A DNA stretch of 64,000 nt from Leishmania infantum JPCM5 (GCF_000002875.2 NC_009407.2:664001-728000); one strand, 5' to 3'; shown: positions 51,668 through 62,422, counted from the first letter of the stretch. Notes: a model not told the origin generated them from the sequence alone. Numbers and translations: made by a program.

Positions 51668-52525
51668 ATGCCTGTCATCCTGCACACCGGTGCTCGCGTC
51701 GCACCTGGTGACGCCATCTTCACATCCCCTGCCGCTGTGACGACCTCCCACGATGCCCTCGAAGGCGCTGCTGCCGAGGAGGCGGATGTTGTGCCGGGTG
51801 AGGGATGTGTGGTGCAGTACGTAGAGCGATACGTAGCTCCAAGTGCGCCAACCGCGTCGGCGCCGTCGGCAGTGGTGGAGCGCTCGATTATAGCCACCCG
51901 TCACGGCGTCGCGCAATGGGATGGGCGCCTTGTGTCTGTCTTTGCCCTCGCCTCCTGCGCTCTTGCCTCGGCCGGTGGGACAGGGTACGCGACAGCGTGC
52001 GGCGCAGGCGCCTCCGTCGGTTCTGCAGTCTCGTCTCCGCGACACGCCGTGCTCGGGCCGCGGCCGGGCGACACAGTGCATATCCGCATCACTCGGCTGA
52101 ACCGCCTCTTTGCCTTTGGCGAGATCCTTGCCGTGAACTGGAGTTGGTGTAGCCATCGCAGTTTCTTCTCTGCGGCGGCCGGCGGCGGCAGCAACAGCGG
52201 CGTCTTCAAGGGCATCCTGCGACAGGAGGACATCCGACCGTTCAAACCCACGAAAGACCAGCTGCTGCCCCCTCCGCTGTCGCTGGCTTTCGGGGTGGGG
52301 GATGTCGTGCTCGCCGAGGTCATCTCACAGTCCGACGCGCACCAGTGCCAGCTCAGCACCACTGGCGAGGGCTGCGGCGTTGTGGAGAGCTTCATAACCA
52401 CCGTCGAGGGGCAATACGGGGGCCAAGCGAAGGTGAAGCTGGAGCACATACCCGGCCGTCGCGATGCCATGATGATTCGGAGCACGGGGGAGGTGGTGCC
52501 GCGGTGGTGCCCGCTGCTGCTATAA
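51668..52525 (+). CDS. CSL4: Exosome complex cap subunit Csl4
   Basis: A 285-residue RNA exosome cap protein (EXOSC1/Csl4). Csl4 sits on the PH ring and helps thread RNA to the nucleases in nuclear and cytoplasmic 3'-5' decay. The N-terminal domain shows the family VxPGD word (RVAPGDAIF) and later the GTGYATACGAGASVGSAV segment, comparable to the GTYxxxGxIxASxxG block. An S1 domain spans about 131-240: PGDTVHIRITRLNRLFAFGEILAVN, then FKGILRQEDIR and VGDVVLAEVIS. The C-terminal part has QCQLSTTGEGCGVV, close to the LSTAxxxLGVV of orthologues. The C-terminal zinc ribbon is degenerate: few Cys remain. Confidence 0.85.
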   Translation: MPVILHTGARVAPGDAIFTSPAAVTTSHDALEGAAAEEADVVPGEGCVVQYVERYVAPSAPTASAPSAVVERSIIATRHGVAQWDGRLVSVFALASCALASAGGTGYATACGAGASVGSAVSSPRHAVLGPRPGDTVHIRITRLNRLFAFGEILAVNWSWCSHRSFFSAAAGGGSNSGVFKGILRQEDIRPFKPTKDQLLPPPLSLAFGVGDVVLAEVISQSDAHQCQLSTTGEGCGVVESFITTVEGQYGGQAKVKLEHIPGRRDAMMIRSTGEVVPRWCPLLL

Positions 52526-54892
52526 GCGCTGCGACAAACGCCATCATCGCGCCGTGGTGCTGGCTGCGTGTCTGTGTGCCGAGAAGCATGCTGCCGCAAC
52601 GCCTTCCTTTACACAGGAGCCCCTCTCCTCCTCTCCTCGCAAACGCACGCACACATGCACGCTGACGCACAGGCGTTCTCCAACGCACATGCTGCAATGC
52701 AAGGCGCTGCTAACGGCCCTCAACTCCCATAGCCCGGCCCACTCACATAATAGACTGTAAGGTAATCCAACACTGATCGCGAGGCGCACACGGTGTCATA
52801 TGCACATCCTCACATTCCCAGGACGGCCTTCGTGTAAGCTACCACACGATGTTGTTGGGGTGCACTCCCCCCACGCCTCCCCTTAGTCCACCACCACGCC
52901 GGCTTCTCCCTCTCCATCCATGACCGCGCCATCGCCCCTTCATCCTCACCGCCACCGCTTTGCTGTCTGAGGGGGTGGGTGGGAGCACGTCAGGAATGGC
53001 GGATGGGGGAGGCGAGGGAGCCTCTCACGGGACAGCCACGGCAGCAGTTTCAGGCATGAGCAGAGCGGTGCTGGCGACGGGTGAAGCGTTGAGCATCGCT
53101 ACGGCCTCTGTGCATGCGAAGCCTCGCAATCAAAGACATGCTTTCGAGATCATGCGCCACTCACTACCACCTCCGACTCGACGATGCATTCTATCGCTGC
53201 CTTTTCCCTCCTGCTTCGTTTGTTTGTCTGTGTGCCTGTCCTGACACTGCGCACGCACGACAACTCGCTCGCTCACTCGTAGACGTGCACAGCCGAATCG
53301 CATCCTCCTCACTCGCCCTAAGCTCCCCTCCTCTTCGCTCTTTCTCTCCACTGCGCACGTATCCCCACACCCTTGTTTCCTTCTCTCACGTACACGGCTG
53401 CTTCTCTCGTGCTCTTCTTCTCGAAGTGACATGTTGGCAAGTCGAGCAGCAACTGCTCTCCTCGCTCGCAAAACGTCAGCTCTCCACACCGGGGGGGGGG
53501 GGGAGGCGGGCCGCCGACTGTGCCCCTGCAACACCGGAGGCACCGGCGCGGTGCACCACATCGCCTGTTGATGAAAGGGACGTGCTTCTGCCTTGGATAG
53601 AGCACAGCGATGACGGCGCACCTCGAGGGGAGCAGACCGGCAAGGGGATGTCTCTGATGCGCGTGCGTGCTTGGCTCTCTCTCACATTCAGCACTGCGCT
53701 GCCAACTATCAGGACCGTGCTCTGCGGCCGGCTGAGCGACTGCACAAACGCAATGCACCCCGATGATGACTGGCGCTAACTCGCCGGTAAGGCCTACATG
53801 ATTCTCACCCTGCTCTCGACTGTGTGCTGATGCCCGTCTTCCTTGCGGTGCTGGTGTGGTGCCGACAGCACCACGGCCCGTCAGCGCCGCGTCTAGCTGC
53901 CCTCCTGGGCTCTTCGCGGTGGGAAATGCTGATCGTTGTGTCGCTGCTGCTGCTCTTCTCCTGCGGGCCTTCAGGGGGAGCCCCGCGTGGGGGGTGAGGG
54001 ATGCCTTCACATACAGCGCCGGCGAACTTGCGTGGACTGCGTTATAGACTGCCTTGGCCGCGCCCAGCTTCTGCGTTGGTAGGTTCAGCGTGCGGTGGGC
54101 TGTGGTGGGCAAGCAGCACGCGCAAGGCGTGTAGTGGCCTACGCTCACTTCGCCACTACCTCAACGCATTTTTGGTCCCCGTTTCGCAGCTCCACGCACT
54201 CACTTCTCGCGTGAGACAACCTTGCGCCCCCCCCCCACCGAGGTTCCTGCCTCCGTTTCTCTGCATAACTCTACTACCCCCTTCCTCTAAATGCTGTTTC
54301 CAACCGCCCCTCACTGGCTCTCAGCTGTCTCCCCGATCACGATCGTACCGCACGGCGCGTGTATGTGCATGCGTTGCTGCTGAAGTCGTACTCGTGCTGC
54401 GCCCTCGTATTTCTTCTGTTCCTTTCCCCTCTTTTCCGTAGCTCATCCCCACCGCTCCCGCCGCCTAGCCTTCTCTCTCTTCTGCAGTATGCCTGTTAGC
54501 GTGCCGCAGTGCTCGCCACTCTCTTCAACCATGTCACCACAGCTCATGCTTCCTATCTGCTCTCACGATGTCTTCGCCTTTCCCGACTGCTGATGCACTT
54601 GTGTGGCCTGCTCGCGTCTCTCCGCCGTCCTCCATCGTGGAGTGCATGCCAGCGACTCTGCTGAGGCGCTGCGGTGGTGACGCGCACACGTCTTGGCTCT
54701 CTTCTCACGCCGCGGCTCCTCGTCGCCCTTGACTCCTCCCCCTTCCCGCCTGACTCTCCCTCTTACTCCCCAGACGCACATACGACCTCGCATCTCTCTT
54801 TATTAGTAGCAGGTCCCACCCGGGCTCCCCTACCCCTCCATCCGCTGCTGCGACACCGAACGCAGCCTGCACAGACACGGCCCCTCTCTCTG

Positions 54893-54932
54893 CCTTCCCT
54901 TCTTTACTTTTCCCCTACTTTCTGCTCGCCAG
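54893..54932 (+). promoter_or_regulatory. Predicted spliced-leader acceptor for four-TM protein
   Basis: The tract CCTTCTTTACTTTTCCCC...TTTCTGCTCGCCAG ends in AG at 54931-54932. Use of this site would leave a leader of about 74 nt that includes the uORF at 54953. Confidence 0.5.
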
Positions 54933-54952
54933 TGCGGCCCACAGCAACAGAA

Positions 54953-55003
54953 ATGATGCATTTCGGAGATGACGACGTAAAGAAGCTCTCGCCGACGAAC
55001 TAG
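54953..55003 (+). other. 16-codon uORF three bases upstream of the CDS
   Basis: An open frame beginning with two consecutive ATGs (54953 and 54956), reading MMHFGDDDVKKLSPTN and ending with TAG at 55001-55003. Only GCG separates its stop from the ATG of the next gene at 55007. It is in a different frame from that gene. Its position downstream of the likely acceptor suggests it is in the mRNA leader. Confidence 0.55.
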
Positions 55004-55006
55004 GCG

Positions 55007-55567
55007 ATGCGGAACATCGACCACATGGAGCCGGAGATGCACTTAGCTTCTGGGCTGCGCTGCGAGGAGGTCAGCGTCATACACTCCCCCGTGCCGCGGC
55101 GGGCCGTGTGGATGATGCGTGTCTTTGCGTGCATCTCGATGCTGCTTAGCGCCGCGTTGTTCGTCTTATGGGCCATCTTCGCCTTTGCATTCGGGCTGCT
55201 GCTTACGGCTGCACACGGCACCGCACTCGGCGCCTTTGTTGTGACCGCCTTCGTCATCTCCATCTTTGGGGCGGTGGCCTACCTGCTGACGACGTTGTTT
55301 GTGGCAGTGCTTCTGCGGTGCTCGCTATGCTACAGGTGCAGGTCGTCGAATGCGACACGCCTGTCCTGCTACGAGGCCGTCATGTGCGCTCTGATTTTGT
55401 TGTTCTCCTGCGCACTGTCGTGTTTCACCGGCTTCCTCCTCGCAGACTCGCGGTCAGACCAGAACATGAAAATGCTGACTGCGATGTGTGTCCTCACGAC
55501 CTTTTGCACAGTGTCTTTCGGCGCATTTTCCGTGCTGCTGGTGATGCATGGCGTACCGCGTACGTAG
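55007..55567 (+). CDS. Four-TM membrane protein, unknown function
   Basis: A 186-residue protein not recognised. Four hydrophobic segments lie at about residues 36-62, 70-102, 120-145 and 152-180. The loop between the second and third contains a Cys-rich sequence (CSLCYRCRSSNATRLSC), which could bind metal or be acylated. The N-terminal 35 residues are acidic and probably cytosolic. The tetraspan layout resembles small surface or endomembrane proteins, but I see no amastin signature. A possible remnant of a similar protein lies at 58989-59252. Confidence 0.62.
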   Translation: MRNIDHMEPEMHLASGLRCEEVSVIHSPVPRRAVWMMRVFACISMLLSAALFVLWAIFAFAFGLLLTAAHGTALGAFVVTAFVISIFGAVAYLLTTLFVAVLLRCSLCYRCRSSNATRLSCYEAVMCALILLFSCALSCFTGFLLADSRSDQNMKMLTAMCVLTTFCTVSFGAFSVLLVMHGVPRT

Positions 55568-56756
55568 AGCCGTGAGTGCCTCCTCCGCATCGGTGCTCCG
55601 TGCAGCGCTGCGGCGACGACGACTGGGCAGCATTGTCTTGTGGATATCCACACCTGTGGGCGCGCAGATACGGCGATGACGGACAGGCGGTACCGCGAGT
55701 GCGCCATTGGAGGCCAGAGACGAAGAAGTCGCTTCGTCGGCGCTGCCACACCCACGACCGCTGCGCCACACAATCGTCGTCGATGCGTGTCAGCCATCCG
55801 ATTCGTCTTTTCAACACCCGCGCATCCTGCTGGCCCTCACTCTCTCTTCGTGCAGCTCTGCGCCGCATACCTTCGCCTTTTGGTCTCTTTCAGTCTCATG
55901 CGTTCTTCGCTGCAGTACGCTGATCCTGTCTGTGGACCCCACCCGCTGCGCCCTCACGCGCACCCTCACTCATCTGTTTGCCCTCGCTTCCTTTTCTCTT
56001 CGTGTGATTGGCGACCGTGAGCCGCGGCGTGGGTGGCACTGTCCCTCGCATGTCCACGTGTGTGCTTGTGTGCACATTGCGATGAAGGCTTGCCTTGAAG
56101 AGGGAAAGCGGGCGGCCGGCGGGCCGCCCCCTGGCTCTACGACCTCCGCTGTCTCAACCCTCTTTCCCTCTTCCTCTTTCGCAGCCGGCCAGTGGGCCTT
56201 TGTGGATGTCGAAGCGATGTTTTCCTTTTCGGTTTCTTCAACGGGCTTGCTTCCTATGCTCTGCGGGTTCGTGTGTGCGCGGCATTCTCCAGACGGCCCG
56301 GGCTAACGAGCACCTCCGGTGCACCGGCTGCAAGCGCGAATTTTGAATATTTCGACGCACGCCGTAGTGCCCTTAGCTGAACCGTTGTTTACATCCCTTT
56401 TCGTGTTGCCATTCGAAGTCCCGCTCCGGTCTTTGCTGCACTGTATCTTACACCTTTTTTCATGCCAGAGTCCGCCACGCCTGTCCGGCCCCCGTGCACA
56501 TCTCAACGCGGTGAAACATGAAGGCTGGACGGAGGGGCGGGCCAGCACTCTGATAGCATTTTTCTTTCCCTTTCAGCGCGCCCACCCTCGGCCGCGCAAC
56601 ATGAGCTCGCCCCTGCTCCACCACCACCCTGACCCTGTCGCAGACTCCATCGCGTGGTGCGGGGCAGCGCCAGTAAACGTGCGTTGCAACGATGCGCCGG
56701 CTCCGCCATCTGCACGCGGCCTCAGAGTCTACCTCTACCCCCCGCTGAGCCGGCCG

Positions 56757-57125
56757 CCCTCACAGCCGCTCACCCATCATGCCGGTCGCCACCTGGTGGC
56801 GTCCCTCGGGGTGGCGCTCAGGCTCTCCCCCCTCCCACCACTCGTGGGCAGTGCGAGGGCCGTGTGTGTGGGATACACGCTCGAGTCGCGCCGGCACCCT
56901 GCCCGTCATGTGGATGGCACCGACGTGCTCGATGTCGCGGGTGGTCCCGGCGCCGCACCATCCAGGACCTGGCCGCCGACATCAGTAGCGATGAAGCGCT
57001 CTGGGTTCGCCACGTCGTGGGCACTTGGCCCTGTCACCGCCGGAGGTTTGCTCTGGCATTCGGCATGGGATAGGCTGTGGAGGGGGATGCTGTGCCCTGT
57101 GGTGCCACGCACTGCGGTGTGTCCC
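56757..57125 (-). repeat. SIDER-like degenerate retroposon, copy C (inverted, truncated)
   Basis: Reverse complement of copy B over about 370 bp with only scattered differences, including the perfect inverted repeat at 56787-56801. Just outside its low-coordinate end, the + strand reads GCTGAGCCGGCCGCC. This resembles GGCTCAGCCGGCCACC from the start of the 79-nt signature of trypanosomatid ingi/L1Tc retroposons, as I remember it. If that match is real, this end would be the 5' end of the element, and copies A and B lie antisense to their genes. Confidence 0.65.
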
Positions 57126-57759
57126 CCCGTTGTCGGGCTTACCGTGTTCGTAATGAGAAAGCGAAAAGGCCACCAGCGCAGGGAAGCCTTTTACGTGGAA
57201 GCAGGGCTGTCTGCCGAGTCGCCCTCTCGAGGGCGGTCATCAGTTTTGGATGGCAGCCGGGTGAATGGAGTGATGCGCGTGTGACGGAGCACGCCTCTCG
57301 CGTCTCTGGTCTGCATGGAAAACGGCCTCCGCTGATGCAGCTGACGACAGTTTTCCTTGCAGCGTGGCGAGAATCCTCTTGAGGTGACGGATGCGTTGCT
57401 GTTGATGTGGTGATGAGGGAAGGAGACAACCACAGAGGAAAGTTGCGGCGTTCGAGTTGTTTGCTTCGCCACTGGACCGATGCCTTTACGCGTTTTGTGT
57501 GTTTCATATCTTGTTTCCCGTTTTCTTTGAGAAGGGGGGCCGCATTGACCTCGTGGCTCCTTCTCTCTCGTTGTTTCCGTTTTCCGTGTCGTCGGAGTAG
57601 GCCCCGTCTCCCCATCGGACCCTCTTCTTGTCTCCACCCAGTGAGACAGGAAGGCGGGAGGAGCCGATGGCTCCCCACTCTCGTTAGTGCACGAAAACTA
57701 TTCGTATAGGGCGCATTCATGTCCTTTGATCAGAAACACGCGCTCTATTTTTTTTCAGT

Positions 57760-57918
57760 ATGGCCCCTAGTGTACGCGACACGGTCGCACACATCCAAGA
57801 GGTTGGATCGATGGTGACGAGCACGCCGACTCGCTCACGGCCTCCGTTCAACTTTTTCTGCCTTTATGTATTTTGCCCCCCCCCCCCCCCTCTCGCTCAC
57901 AGCGGCGAAGGAGCGTAG
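57760..57918 (+). CDS. Possible tiny gene behind a strong splice acceptor
   Basis: An eight-T tract followed by CAG (ending at 57758) stands one base before an ATG. The frame encodes 52 residues. The first 30 (MAPSVRDTVAHIQEVGSMV and following) look protein-like; the rest runs through a poly-Pro stretch made by a C homopolymer and stops at 57916-57918. It may be a real small protein, a gene truncated by a homopolymer length change, or a chance frame. No homologue comes to mind. Confidence 0.25.
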   Translation: MAPSVRDTVAHIQEVGSMVTSTPTRSRPPFNFFCLYVFCPPPPPLAHSGEGA

Positions 57919-58988
57919 GCGTTCACATAAGTGCCTGTCTGCGTGTGCGTGCATGCGAGTGAGAGTGCCGGACGCGTTGTCTCCCGACGTCTCTTCCGTT
58001 CTGCGTGCTCACGCAGATTTTTCCGTCTTTTTTTTTCGAAGCAAAAGAAAAGAAGAAGTCGGCCGCGGCGCAGCGCCGTGGCTCTTCTCTTTTCTCGTGA
58101 CGGTGGGGAGCGGAGAGGGAGCGTTGCACCTCGCTTCACCATCTCAATCACAGCAGCCTTACACCCCGATCACCACGGCCCCAAGCACCCTCTTTCTCTC
58201 TGTCGCACCAATGGCGGTGAAGAGAGCCGGAGATGGGCACGAAAAACTGGACGTGCGTGACGGCTTATGTGTGCATGTGCATGAGCGAGCGCCTGCGCTA
58301 CTTTTCGTGTCCGATCGTTGTGCTGCGTAATGCGCTGCTCTGAAGGAGGTTATGACTCATTCTTCTTGCTCTTGCTGCCATGCTCTCCACCATCTCCGCC
58401 CTCTTTCCCTCTCTTCGCTTGACGTGCCTGCTGTGGTGGCGGGACGGTTCGACCAGGCCCACGGCTCGCCGTCTTGCGCGCTCAGGCTCCTGGGCGAGTG
58501 ACGCTTGCCATGCGCATGCGCCCGATCGCACACATTTGCCTATGCATGCGTGAGTCTGTGCGCCTATCTTGCTTGATGGCACACTCATTCTTCTCTCGTT
58601 CTCTCCTGTGATGGACGCTTCTTGTGATGCGCGCACTTGCAGCTGTTGGCTGAGAACTCGAGGGCCTCCCCTGCGTCTGTCCGCCCTGTTGGCACTGCGC
58701 TCACCCTTCGCCGTCCCACCCCCCGTCCCATTCTTTCTCTTCGAAGAACAAGGAGGGGGAAGAGAAAGGGCCACTCAAGTCTTCGCTGCCACTGCAGACA
58801 CTCAGCCGCAGCCCTCTTCCCTCTCTCTGAAGTTCCAACTCTCCGCTTCAGCATCATCCGGCATCTCCGGTGCACGACAACGCGCCCAGACCTGTTTAGG
58901 CTTGCCGCCTTTCCCGGCGCTCGCCGCTCATCCCCATTCTCGTGACGGCGACGACCGACGCTGCGCGGAAGGGTCATGAGAATGATGA

Positions 58989-59252
58989 AGCCGCTGTGTT
59001 GTTCCCCAAGGCGCATGCTGTCGGCGCTCGTGGGCTGTCAGCGTTCTCACGTGGTTGTCGGTGGTGCTGGTCGGTGCGCTGGCCACGGCGATGGAGGTGA
59101 TTGCGTGCTACATGATGGAGGACCTGGACAAGCGCCCTCATAGCGATTTGGACCTGGTAACTAAGGCAGTCATCGCATGTGCGCTGTATGCGGCGACTGT
59201 GGATGCGGTGACGACATCCTTTCTCTCCAGCATCGCTGTCGAGGTGCCTTGA
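58989..59252 (+). pseudogene. Possible remnant of a membrane-protein gene
   Basis: An open stretch without an ATG near its start. Two hydrophobic segments (TWLSVVLVGALATAMEVIACY and AVIACALYAATVDAVTTSF) flank an acidic loop (MMEDLDKRPHSDLDLVTK). An ATG at 58976 opens a different frame reading MRMMKPLCCSPRRMLSALVG, so a frameshift would be needed to join a start to this segment. The layout recalls the second half of the four-TM protein at 55007-55567. Homology is not established. Confidence 0.28.
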
Positions 59253-60825
59253 GCTGTGCGTGGTGTGCAGTGGCTCTCCCCGTCTCACCCATCATGCTGC
59301 CAAGTGTTTGCGTGCGCGCTTTTCCCTGCGCGGTCTCTTCCGGCCACGTACCTTTCCGTGGTTTCCGTGTACGACACCGTGCGGAGCGGAGATGAAGACG
59401 TGCGTTTGTGCGTCTTGTGGCCCCTCACGCGTGCGTGCACCACTTGCTTCGGCGCCTTCCGTGCCGTGGGGATCATTTCTGGCAGGTGCGTTGTGCAACG
59501 CTGCGAAAGAGGGGAAGGCAGGCGCACACCTTTCGACCTCATCGCCCACATACACCTCTCCGCTCCACCCGACGCGGTGGTGCAGAGCTCGACGAAACGC
59601 AGCCCAAGCTGTTGGCGTGAATGCCGTATTGTCTTCCCTTTTCCCTCCGGTCGGTGGAAGGAGGGGGTCGCACCATGCGTTGCTCTGCCTACACCTTTCT
59701 CCTGTTCTGGAACGAACAGTGCGTACCGTCCTACTGATCATTGCCCACTGTTGAGACTTGCGCACGCATCCGCTTCAGCACCGCCACCGCCATCCACGCA
59801 AATGACGGAACGAGTTGTTGTGCGCTTGTTCCGTCCTACACATGCACGCGCTGCGCAGTGCAGAGTCCAGCGTGCGGGTATGTTTCTGCGCGTGCACTGC
59901 TGCGCATTCCTTGTTGTGTGTCTCAGTGCTCCGCCTCCCGCCTTGCTGCTTCGGTCATACTGACGTGCGCTGTCTTCCCTCTCCATCCGTGCCGCCTCTC
60001 TCCATCGCTTCTTCTCTTGGGCGTACGCGCCCACTGTATATGCATGCTCCCTCCCCCTTCGCCCGCACCTGGTGATACGCGTGCGCGTGCGCATCTCCGT
60101 CCGTCTGACGCTCCCTTCCGCCCTCCCTCACTTCACTAGTCGTCGCGCTTTGGGCCTTTCGCCCATCCGTGGCGGTGCCGCGTTTATCGTTCACGCGTTG
60201 CCCCCCGCGTGTGCTTCTCTACTCTCTACACCGTCAACCTCTCTTACGTGATATCACGCAGCAGCTGTTAAGTGTGCGCACACCGTCGGTGCTCACGGCA
60301 CACTTGCTTCGCAGTTGTCGTCTCCGCGCCAGCACCACCGCGGCACATGTCGCATCCATATATGTTTCGGCATCATCGTTCGCTCTTCATTGTCTCTCGC
60401 CACACGGCTGCACTGCGCATGCTCCTTCCTATGTCGTGACGCCAGTTCTCTCGGCTTCCTTCCTCCCTTCCTCGTGTTTCTGCGCCTTTGCACACGCCAC
60501 GCTATCTGCCGGCCTCAAATGTAGTTCCCCAGATCTCTCTACACACCGCTCGCGTGCGTGCGTGAGCTCCCTCTCTGCGAAGCTCCCTCACCTCTGCATT
60601 CGCCACCTCCCCAGCCACCACACGGAGGAACTAACCAAGCGGCGAGAAACGAGACGCCACTGCCCGCACGAGCACACTCGCCCACACCCGTCTTTCTCCC
60701 CGCCAGACGTTGCGCCCACATTGCTTAAGCGCTGAGGGTGATCTCATCCTCGACTCTTGTAGTTTGCTGCTGTCGCTGGTCACTCGTGCCCATCCCATCG
60801 CACGCACAGCCCATCGGATACGCTT

Positions 60826-60867
60826 CCTCTACGTGTTCTCGCTTCCGTGTTTCTATCTTATCAATCA
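60826..60867 (+). promoter_or_regulatory. Predicted spliced-leader acceptor for CFAP53-like gene
   Basis: The pyrimidine tract CTTCCTCTACGTGTTCTCGC and the following TTTCTATCTTATC end at an AG (60866-60867). No other AG occurs before the ATG at 60950, which gives a leader of 82 nt. That leader contains short CATCTTCCCTCCCCC direct repeats (about 60890-60920). Confidence 0.5.
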
Positions 60868-60949
60868 GCGTCCTTCTCTTGCGCACCCCCATCTTCCCTC
60901 CCCCCATCTTCCCTCCCCCCATCCCCACATTCTCTTCGCCGCCGCTTCC

Positions 60950-62422
60950 ATGCCTCGCGGTCATGTTGGCCTGTCCTCCATCGAGGCGCGCCAGCGGCGC
61001 GAGAGCTTCATGGAGAAGTTCAACGCGGAGCAGACGGCGCAGGAGCGCCAGAAGCGGACGGTCGAGTGGGAGCTGCGCGGCAACGAGCGACACGAGCAGA
61101 AGGACTTGCTGCAGTACATGGACGTGATACAGGCACAACACAACGATGTCCTCGTCGCGCGTCGCCGTCGCTTAGCAGAACTGCTCACGCGTGAGAACGA
61201 GCTGCACACTTCCATGATGACGAGCCTGCCAGAAACCGACGCACAGCGCCGCGAGCGGCTCATCCGAAAGGCCCAGGAGCTCCGTGCCAAGCGTGAGGAG
61301 GCGAAGCGGCTGGACAACTGCGCCCGCCACGACCGCCTGTTCTGCGCAAAGATTGACTGCCTGCGCCAGGCGGAGAGCCGACTCAAGGTGATGCAGGTGG
61401 CGGATGCTCGGTATGAACAGATGGACGCCGCCGCGGAGCGTCGTCGTCAGGAAGCTGCTGAGGATGTCTTATACGCTCAGCAGGCTACAGAGGCGCAGCG
61501 TTTGGCGACGGAGCGAGAGCAGCGCAACCTGGAAATGCAGTACAACCGCAAAAAGCGCATGGTCGCCGACCTCGCAGCGCAGGTGGAGGGCAACCGGCAG
61601 CGAAAGGAGATGGAAAAGGAGAACGCGCGTCGCGACACCGAAGAGTTCTACCGGTTACTGCACGAGGAGCAGGCAGAGGAGGCCCGCAAGCGCCTGCAGC
61701 GGCGGGAGAAGAACCGCCAGCTGGCACAGGAGATGATGGAAATGAACGAAGAGCTGAAGCGCGCTCGTCAGCAGGAGTACGAGCAGCTAAAGAAGGAAGA
61801 CAAGGAGGCGCTGGACGCTATCCTTGCTTCCCTCGCGGCGGAGCAACAGCAGCAGCGGGCTGAAAAGCAGCGGCGCATGGCGGCGGAACGGCAGCATATG
61901 TTAGACCTCCAGAAGATGGCTCAGTGCAAGGACGACAAGCACGCGTTAGACAAGCTATGGGCGGAAGAGAATGAGAAGCAGTGGCGAAAGCGTGAGGTGC
62001 AGTGGGAAGCCGACCAGGCCAAGCGCGACACGCTGCTGCGCAACATTCTCATCGCGCGCCGACAGCAGATTCTGGACAAGCGTCAGAAGGCTAAGGAAGA
62101 CGCGATGCTGCGCAAGTTGGAGGACGAAAAGTTTCTCGAGTCCTTGTCGAAGGAGCGCGACATCGATGCTGTAGAGCGAGAGCGGCGCATGGCGCTCTTG
62201 AAGGAAACTCAGCAGTACCTTGAGTGGCAGATTCAGCAGCGCATAGCAGAGAAGGAGGCAGCACGGCTGGCCAAGCGCACTGAGCTGACGGATGAGCAGG
62301 CTTTGGAGAAGCAGTACGAGGACCGGATTGCGCGGGAGATGGCAAACCTAGAAGCGGCAAAGCCGTCGCGTTACCGCGATGTGCCGCTGCTGCCGAAAAA
62401 ACATCGAAATCAACTCTTTTAG
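60950..62422 (+). CDS. Coiled-coil TPH-domain protein, CFAP53-like axonemal component
   Basis: A 490-residue, almost entirely helical protein rich in Glu, Arg, Gln and Ala. The trichohyalin/plectin-homology (TPH) pattern fills the sequence. The block RRRRLAELLTRENELHTSMM...ERLIRKAQELRAKREE resembles CFAP53 (CCDC11), a microtubule inner protein of motile axonemes, where RxxKLRELLxxE precedes ERxxxMRERAxxLREKRE. Length is close to CFAP53 (about 510). The C-terminus ends in a non-helical basic tail (RYRDVPLLPKKHRNQLF), which could contact tubulin. MNS1 or CFAP45-type TPH proteins are alternatives. The frame opens at TTG 60710; the ATG at 60950 follows a single clear acceptor. Confidence 0.72.
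   Translation: MPRGHVGLSSIEARQRRESFMEKFNAEQTAQERQKRTVEWELRGNERHEQKDLLQYMDVIQAQHNDVLVARRRRLAELLTRENELHTSMMTSLPETDAQRRERLIRKAQELRAKREEAKRLDNCARHDRLFCAKIDCLRQAESRLKVMQVADARYEQMDAAAERRRQEAAEDVLYAQQATEAQRLATEREQRNLEMQYNRKKRMVADLAAQVEGNRQRKEMEKENARRDTEEFYRLLHEEQAEEARKRLQRREKNRQLAQEMMEMNEELKRARQQEYEQLKKEDKEALDAILASLAAEQQQQRAEKQRRMAAERQHMLDLQKMAQCKDDKHALDKLWAEENEKQWRKREVQWEADQAKRDTLLRNILIARRQQILDKRQKAKEDAMLRKLEDEKFLESLSKERDIDAVERERRMALLKETQQYLEWQIQQRIAEKEAARLAKRTELTDEQALEKQYEDRIAREMANLEAAKPSRYRDVPLLPKKHRNQLF

Larger units (their letters stand above)
52526..55006. other. Long spacer upstream of four-TM protein
   Basis: 2.5 kb with no accepted gene. It includes a G homopolymer at about 53491-53502, a C run at about 54228-54236 and extended pyrimidine-rich sequence from 54240 to 54930. 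The 16-codon uORF of the next gene lies at its end. Confidence 0.55.
55568..60949. other. 5.4-kb gene-poor region
   Basis: The longest stretch without a confident gene. It contains SIDER-like copy C in reverse orientation (56757-57125), a strong splice-acceptor-like T tract followed by a 52-codon frame (57760-57918), a C homopolymer at 57876-57890, and a possible membrane-protein remnant (58989-59252). The remainder is pyrimidine-rich simple sequence. Confidence 0.6.

Noticed and set aside
56319..57284. 321-codon + strand frame
   Set aside because: Its central part is the antisense of SIDER-like copy C and the same words occur in translations of copy B; the rest is spacer.
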